NCBI GenBank assembly: GCA_025055635.1
Contig: JANWWQ010000017.1
Location: 1-34,652 of the forward strand
Reading direction: 5' to 3'
Length of the DNA: 34,652 nucleotides
From: Flavobacteriales bacterium
GTDB taxonomy: Bacteria; Bacteroidota; Bacteroidia; CAIKAF01
Positions 1 to 7,461 of the stretch are shown in pieces. Each line of letters opens with the position of its first letter. Position 1 is the first letter of the stretch. The notes beneath the pieces are model-generated. The model searched no databases and was not told where the DNA came from. It saw nothing but the letters and a program-made list of their open reading frames with translations. The translations under genes were made by a program, and so were the position numbers.

Positions 1-1
1 C

Positions 2-2704
2 GGCACCTACAATGCTTACACTATAGCCAACGGATGTACCTCACAAGTCGCTTCCACCAACGTTCTGGTGGATATGCTATCGGCTACGGCTACTGTGAAC
101 CATGTCACATGCCACGGCTTGGCAAACGGCAGCGCCGTTCTCAATGCCCAAAATCCGCAGGGTCAGGTGTCTTACCTATGGATGCCAGGTTTCGTTTTGA
201 ATCAGAATTTGGGTCCTGTGGGCCCGGGCACCTACACCGGTTATGTGGCTGATGCCCAGGCCTGCACGGCTCAGGTGCAAGTGACCATCACCCAACCTCC
301 GCCCCTCTCAGCCGCGGCCGCTACTACGCCGGTTACTTGCCATGGTCTTTCCAATGGTTCTGCTACTATCACGGCTTCCGGTGGTACGCCAGGTTATTCC
401 TATGCCTGGTCTCCAATGGGAGGCCCCGGCAACAGCAGCACTTCATTGCCCGCTAACAACTACACAGTGGTTGTAACCGACGCTAACAACTGCCAGTCCA
501 CTGTGAACTTTGCCATAACACAGCCGCCTCCCCTCCAGGTGGCACCTCAATCTGTGACGCCCGTATCTTGCTATGGGGGTAACAATGGCTCAGCTACCGT
601 GGCAGCTACCGGAGGCACCCCAAATTATCAGTATGCCTGGTCTCCCGGCGGAGGTTCAGGCCCCACCGCTTCCAATCTCTCCGCAAATACTTACACCGTT
701 ACCGTTACCGACCAAAATAACTGCCAGGCTCAGGCCACCATTAGCATCACCCAACCGCCCCCACTCACTGCTTCCATTAGCAATATTAACCATGTATCTT
801 GTCATGGACTGAGCGACGGCTCAGCCACTGTTACCGCCTCAGGGGGTACCGGCAGCTACTCTTACTCGTGGGCTCCCTCGGGAGGCAACCAGTCCACGGC
901 TTCTGGACTGGCCGCCAATACCTACACTGTTACTGTGACCGATCAAAACAACTGCCAGACCCAGGCCACAGCTACCATCACCCAACCTCCCCCGTTGAGC
1001 GTCAATGTGACCACCCAGGATGCCTCCTGCAATGCCTCTGCCACAGGGTCGGCCACTTCTTCGGTGACGGGGGGAACCCCTGGATACTCTTACAACTGGT
1101 CCCCAGGAGGCATTACAACTCCTAATCTCACAAATGTTCAAGCCAACACCTATAACCTTACTGTTACGGATGCCAATAATTGCACGGCCACCGCTACCGC
1201 CGTCATCGGGCAGCCCCCGCCATTGCAGGCTTCGGTTACCAGCATCACCAACGTTACGTGCCACAACGGCAACGATGGCGCTGCTACGGTAATGGCCAGC
1301 GGAGGTCCCGGAGGTTTTAACTTCCTCTGGCTGCCCATCAATGCGACAGGTCCCTCTCAATCAGGTCTTTCGCCCAATAATTATACTGTGTTGGTGTATG
1401 ATAATTTGAACTGCGACACGGTAACCCTCTCTATTCAACTTTCAAATCCTGCCCCTGTGCAGTTACAAATCACCGCTTCAGACTCCGTGATTTGTAATGG
1501 AGAATCCACCACTTTAACAGCTACGGGGGTGAGTTCCTGCGTATGGACACCTTCCTCTTCCCTCAATACTTCCACGGGTTTACAAGTGGTGGCCACCCCT
1601 TCCTCTTCCACCACCTACACGGCCAATGGTGCCGATAACAACGGGTGCACGGCCACAGCATCCATTCAGATCCAGGTACTTCCTGTTCCGCAGGCGCAAA
1701 TCAGCGGGCCCACAGAGGTGTGTGAAGGTGTGCCGTTTGAGTTAAACGCCAGCGGCTCCACCATCCCGGCCCCCGGCTCCATCGCTTCCTTTGCCTGGGA
1801 CCTTGACAACGACGGGCAATCCGACAATAATGATGCCCAGTTCAACCACTCCCTATCCACAACGGGTAACAACACCATCACCCTGCTGGTTATCTCTGCC
1901 GATGGGTGCACTGACCAGGCCACTCTCAACCTGTATGTGAACCCGGGAGTGCAGGCATCCTTTGTTTCCGACGTTTCCTGCCAATCGGTGCCGGCCCTAT
2001 TCACCAATACCAGCGTCACCACCGGCAACCTGTCCACCATTCAATGGAATTTTGGGGACAACAACACAGCCAACGGACATCAAGTCTCCCACCAGTACAC
2101 CTCTCCGGGCACTTACACTGTTACCCTCATGGTGGCCACAGACCAAGGCTGCTCTGACACCATTTCGCAGGATATCCTTATAGGAACGAACCCGGCAGTC
2201 TCATTCACCGCAGCCCCCCAATGCTTTAACGCCGTGATATTTGTGGCCACCTCTGATGTAGAGGATGCTGCTCTGGCTTGGGATTTCGGGGATGGCGCTC
2301 AAGCCTCAGGGGACTCCCTCATGTATGTGTATGGCAGCCCAGGCACCTACAATGTGACTCTCACTGGTACTGATCCCAGCGGCTGTACGGGGACTTTTAC
2401 CCAAGCCGTAACTGTAGAGGCCACTCTTTCATTGGATAAATTTGAAATTCCGAACATCATCACACCCAACGGAGATGGCCTGAACGATGCCCTCCATATT
2501 GGGGGTACATTTGGAGAATGCCAGGACTACGAGGTTCTTATATTTAACCGCTGGGGCCAACTCGTGTATGAATACAGAAAAGGAGGTAAGGAATTCCAAG
2601 GAGAAAGTAAAAGCGGTGTACAGTTAAACCCTGGGTCCTATTTCTTGGTGCTCCGGAGTGGGGCAATTCAAAAAAATAGTACCCTCACAATTGTGAGGCC
2701 TTAG
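2..2704 (+). CDS. Partial SprB-repeat / PKD surface protein with T9SS-type C-terminal domain
   Basis: The reading frame is open to the left edge, so this is the C-terminal ~900 residues of a larger protein; no start is present. In order it shows a short N-terminal piece, six tandem ~76-residue SprB-type repeats (80-1459), each normally with a Cys near its start, an NNC near its end and a QPPPL-like boundary, then an Ig-like segment (to about 1690), three PKD-like domains (about 1690-2430; WDFGDG and WNFGD motifs, Y..PGTY.VTL strands) and a CHU_C/gliding-type C-terminal domain with ITPNGDGLNDAL and FNRWGQLVY. Such C-terminal domains are known to direct export by the type IX secretion system. 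The inferred role is a cell-surface adhesin or gliding-related filament; the ligand is unknown. A gap of about 780 bases follows, so it is probably the last gene of its transcription unit. Family assignment is firm, function is not. Confidence 0.9.
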   Translation, partial: GTYNAYTIANGCTSQVASTNVLVDMLSATATVNHVTCHGLANGSAVLNAQNPQGQVSYLWMPGFVLNQNLGPVGPGTYTGYVADAQACTAQVQVTITQPPPLSAAAATTPVTCHGLSNGSATITASGGTPGYSYAWSPMGGPGNSSTSLPANNYTVVVTDANNCQSTVNFAITQPPPLQVAPQSVTPVSCYGGNNGSATVAATGGTPNYQYAWSPGGGSGPTASNLSANTYTVTVTDQNNCQAQATISITQPPPLTASISNINHVSCHGLSDGSATVTASGGTGSYSYSWAPSGGNQSTASGLAANTYTVTVTDQNNCQTQATATITQPPPLSVNVTTQDASCNASATGSATSSVTGGTPGYSYNWSPGGITTPNLTNVQANTYNLTVTDANNCTATATAVIGQPPPLQASVTSITNVTCHNGNDGAATVMASGGPGGFNFLWLPINATGPSQSGLSPNNYTVLVYDNLNCDTVTLSIQLSNPAPVQLQITASDSVICNGESTTLTATGVSSCVWTPSSSLNTSTGLQVVATPSSSTTYTANGADNNGCTATASIQIQVLPVPQAQISGPTEVCEGVPFELNASGSTIPAPGSIASFAWDLDNDGQSDNNDAQFNHSLSTTGNNTITLLVISADGCTDQATLNLYVNPGVQASFVSDVSCQSVPALFTNTSVTTGNLSTIQWNFGDNNTANGHQVSHQYTSPGTYTVTLMVATDQGCSDTISQDILIGTNPAVSFTAAPQCFNAVIFVATSDVEDAALAWDFGDGAQASGDSLMYVYGSPGTYNVTLTGTDPSGCTGTFTQAVTVEATLSLDKFEIPNIITPNGDGLNDALHIGGTFGECQDYEVLIFNRWGQLVYEYRKGGKEFQGESKSGVQLNPGSYFLVLRSGAIQKNSTLTIVRP
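80..1459 (+). repeat. Six tandem SprB-type coding repeats (~230 nt each)
   Basis: Unit boundaries set on the QPPPL-like ends are 80-307, 308-535, 536-766, 767-997, 998-1225 and 1226-1459, i.e. 228-234 nt. Units 3 and 4 are the closest: thirteen consecutive residues (TYTVTVTDQNNCQ) are identical at 689-727 and 920-958, yet six of the thirteen codons differ synonymously. Unit 6 ends in NPAPV instead of QPPPL. The repeat probably continues upstream of the window. Confidence 0.9.
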
Positions 2705-3448
2705 ATTTAGAGAAAAAACGATGTGACTCATAAAGTCCACGCAAACCCCCTTGTTTTAATTTAAAAAAACTAAATAATTCCTGCTATGGGTAAGCTTGGG
2801 AATTTTCATATTGAAGTAATAAGCAAGCAATATTCAAGAATGAAAGTTAAGCAGGTGTTTTAGGCTATTTAGATGGTTTGCAGAGATTCTGAATTATTTT
2901 CTTGCTCCCTTTATAATTTAAAAAAATATTTTTATTTTTCCCTATTTGCGCTACTGACTACAAATTCTCAAATTTGTGTTTATCAGAAAGATAATTTTAT
3001 CATTTACCGAAGTCCATGTGTGTCCATTATGTAAAGTTTTGCTTGGGTACCCAGCGATACATTATCTCCGCTTTATCTGATGAAGCAGCTTTACTACATT
3101 CAAAACAATTACTTTTCCGAATGAATGACTATTTTATCATTTTAAATTAAAAAATTTATTTTAAAAATTTGAATGAGTGAACAAAAACGGATCGGATACT
3201 CTCAGGGATTAGCCTAAAAATAAGTTTTAAATTTCCATAAGAGAGATTAAGTAATTCATCGTTTTTCTAGCGAAGTGATCATTCACATTTAAAAGTTTTA
3301 AAATCAGAATATAATATTGGCAGGTTTTCTGTGATTCTGGGAAAAATTTTTTGAGTGTGGCAAGGTTTACAAGGTGTTTGAAAATTTAAACCTACTAGAA
3401 TTTTTAATTTTAGCAAAGAAAATAATAATCCCTGATCCATATATTTTC
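2705..3448. other. Long AT-rich intergenic region, no gene seen
   Basis: About 740 bases of strongly AT-rich sequence with many runs of A and T. I see no convincing open frame, tRNA or repeat. It separates the adhesin gene from the prfB promoter. Any small RNA here would not be recognisable by eye. Confidence 0.6.
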
Positions 3449-3479
3449 TTTGAAAGATTTTTGAGATTGCTTACTTTTG
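3449..3479 (+). promoter_or_regulatory. Bacteroidota-type promoter of prfB
   Basis: TTTG at 3449-3452 and TACTTTTG at 3472-3479 are separated by 19 nt, matching the published Bacteroides consensus TTTG / TAnnTTTG. The -7 element ends only six bases before the ATG at 3485, so transcription should start at about the start codon and give a leaderless or nearly leaderless mRNA (inference). Confidence 0.75.
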
Positions 3480-3484
3480 TGCCC

Positions 3485-4580
3485 ATGTTACAGACTATAA
3501 CCCTAGACCAGATAAAAGTTCTGGATGAGCGCCTGGCTGCGCTGAGGAGGTTTCTTTGACCCGGAAGGGTTGAGCATACAGATACAAGAACTGGAAAAAG
3601 AGAGCGCTGACCCTGCTTTCTGGGAGGATGTACGGCGGGCTGGAGATGTATCCCGCCGCCTCACCGAATTGCGGCGTCGCCTTTCGTCCTACCAAGAGGC
3701 TCGTCGGCAGTTGGATGATTTGATGGTACTCTATGAATTCCTGAAGGAGGGGGAAGCCGATCCTAATGAAGTGCTTCAGCAGTATAAGAAAGCTGAAAAA
3801 CACATAGAAAATCTGGAGCTACAGCGCATGCTCTCCCGTCCAGAGGACAACATGGACGCTATCTTACAAATTACTGCTGGTGCGGGGGGCACAGAAAGCT
3901 GTGACTGGGCTGCCATGCTCATGCGTATGTACATCATGTGGGCCGAAAAAAACGGCTACACTGTCACGGAACAGGACATTCAGGAAGGGGAAGTGGCAGG
4001 GATAAAAAGCGTCACACTTCAAATATCAGGGCCTTATGCTTATGGTTACCTCAAGGGAGAAAATGGGGTTCACCGCCTGGTGCGCATCTCTCCCTTTGAT
4101 GCCAATGCCCGTCGCCACACTTCCTTCGCCTCAGTATATGTGTACCCACTGGTGGATGATAGTTTCAATATAGAAATAAAAGAATCGGATATAGAATGGG
4201 ACACCTTTCGGAGTGGAGGTGCCGGAGGCCAGAACGTCAATAAGGTGGAAACCGCCGTCCGGCTTTATCACAAGCCTACAGGTATTGTCATCAAAAACCA
4301 GGAATCCCGCTCCCAACTTCAGAATAAACAGAACGCGCTGCGTATTCTCAAATCCATGCTGTATGAAATGGAAATGCGTAAGCGCAACGAAGAGCGCGAA
4401 AAAATCGAAAGTTCAAAGAAAAAAATTGAATGGGGCTCCCAGATCCGTTCCTATGTGCTGCATCCTTACCAACTTGTTAAGGACCTTCGCACCGACTACG
4501 AAACTAGTGATACGCGGGGTGTGCTCGACGGAGATATCAATGAATTTTTGCGTAGTTACCTGATGCAGTATGCCGAATAA
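3485..4580 (+). CDS. prfB: Peptide chain release factor 2 with programmed +1 frameshift
   Basis: Release factor 2 recognises UGA and UAA stop codons and triggers peptide release on the ribosome. Frame 1 runs from ATG 3485 for 24 codons to an in-frame TGA at 3557-3559; shifting +1 after CTT (3554-3556) continues in the frame that ends at 4580, giving about 364 residues, the normal RF2 length. The downstream part carries the SPF tripeptide used for stop-codon recognition (within [12 protein letters not shown]), the catalytic GGQ ([10 protein letters not shown]) and the usual C-terminal [16 protein letters not shown]. The start at 3485 is preferred over an upstream in-frame codon at 3374, because the extension has no RF2-like sequence and would lie across the promoter. 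This is a functional recoding site and not a broken gene. It appears to be a single-gene unit. Confidence 0.97.
3545..3560 (+). promoter_or_regulatory. prfB programmed frameshift signal
   Basis: An internal Shine-Dalgarno hexamer AGGAGG (3545-3550) lies three bases before the slippery CTT-TGA-C (3554-3560), the same spacing as the classic prfB signal. Known mechanism: the in-frame UGA is read by RF2 itself, so low RF2 favours the +1 slip and restores synthesis. The strong SD stands out, because most gene starts I examined in this window lack one. Confidence 0.93.
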
Positions 4581-4587
4581 CTAGCAA

Positions 4588-4609
4588 ATCTCCTGAGTGT
4601 AGGGGAGAT
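4588..4609 (+). terminator. Weak hairpin after prfB, possible terminator
   Basis: ATCTCC (4588-4593) can pair with GGAGAT (4604-4609) around a 10-nt loop. No clean T tract follows, so the call is tentative. Confidence 0.25.
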
Positions 4610-4888
4610 CCATAGTTTCTTATCACTTAATCGATCAGTTAACAAATAGAGAACACAGATAACAGGGCTCCATAAAATCTAATGGCTTTTAAGGATTAAT
4701 TTAGAAGAAAAAAGTTTTATAGAAGAAAGAAGTAGAATTTAATTATCACCGACTTAAATTCCTTAGTTTTTGAATCTCCCCTTTGAAATATGATAAATTT
4801 AATGAAAAGTTTTAATCAACTGGGCCGTGAACAAGATAGTAGCATTGAATGTTATTTTTAGTTGGTTTTGTCAACTTGTTTATCTCTC
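4610..4888. other. AT-rich gap between prfB and the DUF218 gene
   Basis: About 280 AT-rich bases without a convincing frame or RNA. It presumably contains the promoter of the next gene, but I could not find a clear TTTG / TAnnTTTG pair close to its ATG. Confidence 0.5.
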
Positions 4889-5569
4889 ATGCGCACATAC
4901 TTTTTCTTATTTATTTTATTAATTGTTTGTATGGGGGCATGGGGGTGTTTAGCCCTCACGGGCTCACAGAGTTTAGCCATTGCCCGGCGTTTAGGGGGGT
5001 ATGATGCCATTATTGTCCCCGGCGTGCCCTTTGGAGATTCCGCTACCAGCGATCTCATGAAGATGCGTGTTCTCTGGGCCACTTGGCTGTACAAACAAGG
5101 GGTAGCCCGGAACATAATTTTCAGCGGATCCGCCGTTTACACCCCTTACGTTGAAGCCCGTGCCATGGGTGAAATGGCTATTAAAGCCGGTGTGCCGGCC
5201 TCTCATATTTTTTATGAAGAACTGGCTGAGCACAGCACTGAAAACCTGGTTCTGGGCTATCGGTTAGCCCGCCAGCTGGGCTTTAAACGGGTGGCTCTGG
5301 CTTCTGACTTTGTCCAAACCTGGCTTTTGGATCAAGTGATGGACCGCTTAGGCGTCGCAGGGGTAGGGCTATTGCCCCTTGTGCCTGGTCGGATTAGGCA
5401 TTTGATGAACAGTTGCGATCTCACGGTCCATGTGCCACCCGTTAACACAGCCGAATTTGTTCCATTGTCGCAGAGGGAAGCTCCCAAGGAACGTCTTCGG
5501 GGCACCATGGGCCGCAAAATCCCTGAAAAGCTATATCAGCAGGCTTCTATAGAAAGTTTTCAACAATAA
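4889..5569 (+). CDS. DUF218 / YdcF-ElyC-like membrane-anchored protein
   Basis: About 226 residues. ATG 4889 is chosen because it gives an N-terminal hydrophobic segment right after a short basic start (MRTYFFLFILLIV), which fits a membrane anchor or signal; a TTG nine codons upstream is possible. The rest resembles the DUF218 fold: YDAIIVPG strand, an IIFSG strand, EARAMGEMAIKAGVP, then EELAEHSTEN, which corresponds to the family's conserved E..S.(S/T)xEN element, and a later VALASDF strand. DUF218 proteins such as ElyC, SanA and YdcF are linked to envelope biogenesis, but their biochemical activity is poorly defined. The family's usual GG after the first strand is replaced by VPGVPFG. It sits alone between two gaps. 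Family moderately sure; function unknown. Confidence 0.75.
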   Translation: MRTYFFLFILLIVCMGAWGCLALTGSQSLAIARRLGGYDAIIVPGVPFGDSATSDLMKMRVLWATWLYKQGVARNIIFSGSAVYTPYVEARAMGEMAIKAGVPASHIFYEELAEHSTENLVLGYRLARQLGFKRVALASDFVQTWLLDQVMDRLGVAGVGLLPLVPGRIRHLMNSCDLTVHVPPVNTAEFVPLSQREAPKERLRGTMGRKIPEKLYQQASIESFQQ

Positions 5570-5631
5570 ACCGAATTTTTCTAACCTTTAATTAAAGCTG
5601 GTGCCCGTTCGAGAGTATCTTTACTCCAGCT

Positions 5632-6057
5632 ATGGAAAAGGTTCAGTTGATAATTACACATAGTCAGGCCTTGCGGCTTTCTGAATATCTCATAGAATCC
5701 AAAACGGGATTTTTCATTCTTCCTAAAGGGAATGGACGTTGGTGCTTAGAACCTCAGTGTGCGTCCATGATTGAGGCCTTAAAACTCGGCATGGCTTTAA
5801 AGGAGATGCGGATTGAGCCTGAAAATCTCCCTCTACCAGTGCCCAAAGAAGTACTACGAGAAAAGCGCCAGGCAGGACGGGCTACCAGGAAAGTCACTGA
5901 AACAGACCATTTGACTTCTTTTCCAGTGGAAATAGATCTCTCCCAACCCATTTCAATAAACCCAGAAAGCCCCTCTTCCCATTCTGCGGAGCCCGAAACT
6001 TCAGGCAATGAGGGCTTCCTGTTTGAAATGAACGGAAGCACGCATCCTCTCTCCTAA
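5632..6057 (+). CDS. Hypothetical protein, unrecognised
   Basis: 141 residues from ATG 5632. The first ~75 residues look like a small folded domain with alternating strands and helices (KVQLIITHSQALRLSEYL, then GFFILPKGNGRW, then a helix ending GMALKEMRI). The remainder is rich in Pro, Ser, Glu and Thr and is likely disordered. There is no signal peptide or membrane segment, so a cytoplasmic location is expected. I do not recognise the family. It lies 62 nt after the DUF218 gene and 45 nt before the rhomboid gene on the same strand, so co-transcription is possible. A TATCTTTA (5616-5623) near its start is an imperfect -7-like match. Coding status rests on the clean frame, normal start and absence of a competing frame. 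Confidence 0.65.
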   Translation: MEKVQLIITHSQALRLSEYLIESKTGFFILPKGNGRWCLEPQCASMIEALKLGMALKEMRIEPENLPLPVPKEVLREKRQAGRATRKVTETDHLTSFPVEIDLSQPISINPESPSSHSAEPETSGNEGFLFEMNGSTHPLS

Positions 6058-6102
6058 GCCTAACTTTAATTTCTTTGGCCTCCGGGCTTTTCTCGGAGTT
6101 AG

Positions 6103-6753
6103 ATGGATCCATCCGTGACATTGCTCCTGGTGGCTTTCACCTGTGGAACTTCTTTACTGGCATTTCAGGATGAGGGCGTTTTTAGCGGGTTTAGTTTCAA
6201 TCCGTACCTGATTAAACACAAGAGGGAGTTTCACAGGTTTTTGACATCGGCGTTGATACATGCCAACTATATCCACCTAGTGCTCAACATGTATGTCCTA
6301 TACATGTTTGGCCCGTTCGTGGAAGAGATGCTCGGTTATCTGGAAGGTAATACGGCCATTGGCCGGCTGCTTTTTGCTCTGCTCTACGTCTCTGCTGCTC
6401 CCATCTCGGCGATTTATTCTTTTGAAAAACATAAACACAACCCCCATTACAATGCTGTGGGGGCCTCCGGTGCTATTTCCGCCGTGGTGTTTGCTTTTAT
6501 TGTACTGAGACCCGGCTCCTCCATGGGGTTGGTGTTTCTGCCTTTCCTTCGCTTGCCGGCCGTATTATTTGGGGTATTGTACTTATGGTATTCCTGGGTC
6601 ATGGCAAGGCGGGGTGGGGACAAAATCGGCCATGATGTCCATTTTTTCGGGGCGCTCTATGGCATGGCATTCATGTTCATTTACAAACCAGGGCTTTTTA
6701 AAAGCCTTCTGGAGAAGATGGCCGAATTTTCGCCCCTGTCCCTATCGTTTTGA
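6103..6753 (+). CDS. Rhomboid-family intramembrane serine protease
   Basis: 216 residues with about six hydrophobic segments. Visible rhomboid hallmarks are the HxxxN element in an early membrane helix (HLVLN near residue 58), the catalytic serine in GASG (Ser122) and a histidine in a late helix (GHDVHFFGALYG, His180 or His177), which together form the Ser-His dyad. Rhomboids cleave membrane proteins within or next to their transmembrane helix; the substrate here is unknown. Length is typical for a minimal bacterial rhomboid. The ATG at 6103 has a GGAG four bases upstream that falls in the 3' arm of a small CTCCG/CGGAG hairpin (6080-6098), a possible but weak translational control. The promoter for the next gene overlaps its stop codon. 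Confidence 0.88.
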   Translation: MDPSVTLLLVAFTCGTSLLAFQDEGVFSGFSFNPYLIKHKREFHRFLTSALIHANYIHLVLNMYVLYMFGPFVEEMLGYLEGNTAIGRLLFALLYVSAAPISAIYSFEKHKHNPHYNAVGASGAISAVVFAFIVLRPGSSMGLVFLPFLRLPAVLFGVLYLWYSWVMARRGGDKIGHDVHFFGALYGMAFMFIYKPGLFKSLLEKMAEFSPLSLSF

Positions 6754-6780
6754 CATACAGGAACGAGCCATGTAGTTTTG
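6749..6780 (+). promoter_or_regulatory. Bacteroidota-type promoter of the scoB-glycosyltransferase pair
   Basis: TTTG (6749-6752) and TAGTTTTG (6773-6780) are 20 nt apart. The upstream element overlaps the rhomboid stop codon (6751-6753). The predicted start near 6785 leaves a leader of about 16 nt before ATG 6801. Confidence 0.65.
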
Positions 6781-6800
6781 TGGTGCAATAGGCTATTTAT

Positions 6801-7457
6801 ATGCTTGATAAGGAAGGTATTGCCCGGCGTATCGCCCGCGAGGTGAAGCCCAACAGTTATGTTAACCTGGGTATTGGTATTCCCACGCTTGTTGCCAACT
6901 ACATTGACCCATCCATGAACGTTGTTCTCCAAAGCGAAAATGGTATTCTGGGCATGGGTCCCTTCCCCTACGAGGGGGAGGAAGATCCTGACTACATCAA
7001 CGCTGGAAAGCAAACGGTGACTGTGTTGCCCGGGGCTTCTTTTTTTGACTCAGCCCTGAGCTTCGGGATGATACGCGCCGGAAAAATTGACCTTACCATC
7101 TTAGGGGCCATGGAGGTGAGTGAACGGGGCGACATTGCCAACTGGAAGATTCCTGGTAAAATGGTAAAAGGTATGGGTGGAGCCATGGACCTAGTAGCCT
7201 CTGCACGCCATATCATCGTAGCAATGCAACATGTGAACAAGGCTGGCCAGAGCAAGTTGTTGCCGGCCTGTACTCTGCCCATAACCGGCCTGAGGTGTGT
7301 GAAGCGGGTGGTGACTGAGCTGGGCGTATTTGACATTCATCCGGAAGGGGGGTTTGTTTTGCGGGAATATGCTCCTGGCGTGTCCATAGACTACATTCGG
7401 GCCCATACTGCCGGGAAATTGATTATCCCCGAAGATGTAATAGAAATGCAGATCTGA
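6801..7457 (+). CDS. scoB: 3-oxoacid CoA-transferase subunit B
   Basis: 218 residues, the usual length of the B (beta) subunit of class I 3-oxoacid (succinyl-CoA:acetoacetate-type) CoA-transferases, which move CoA between succinyl-CoA and a 3-oxoacid in ketone-body and short-chain fatty acid use. The N-terminal VNLGIGIPTLVANY and the SENG motif with the catalytic glutamate (Glu46), which forms the CoA-thioester intermediate, are clear. Later GDIANWKIPGKMVKGMGGAMDL and ITGLRCVKRVVTELGVF are typical. The A subunit, normally directly upstream, is absent: the upstream neighbour is a rhomboid protease and the downstream one a glycosyltransferase (4-nt gap). The partner is presumably elsewhere in the genome. 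It has its own promoter. The exact acyl substrate cannot be read from sequence. Confidence 0.93.
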   Translation: MLDKEGIARRIAREVKPNSYVNLGIGIPTLVANYIDPSMNVVLQSENGILGMGPFPYEGEEDPDYINAGKQTVTVLPGASFFDSALSFGMIRAGKIDLTILGAMEVSERGDIANWKIPGKMVKGMGGAMDLVASARHIIVAMQHVNKAGQSKLLPACTLPITGLRCVKRVVTELGVFDIHPEGGFVLREYAPGVSIDYIRAHTAGKLIIPEDVIEMQI

Positions 7458-7461
7458 TATC

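Noticed and set aside
80-1459. Possible CRISPR or satellite array
   Set aside because: The ~230-nt periodicity is in-frame coding repeats of SprB type with diverged codons; there are no short identical repeats with unique spacers.
3374-3559. Upstream extension of the prfB frame as a separate small gene or longer start
   Set aside because: The extension lies over the promoter, is encoded by AT-rich sequence and has no RF2-like residues; RF2 homology begins after ATG 3485.
3554-3560. Stop codon in prfB read as a pseudogene or sequencing error
   Set aside because: SD, spacing and slippery site match the well-known programmed frameshift exactly, and all downstream motifs are intact.
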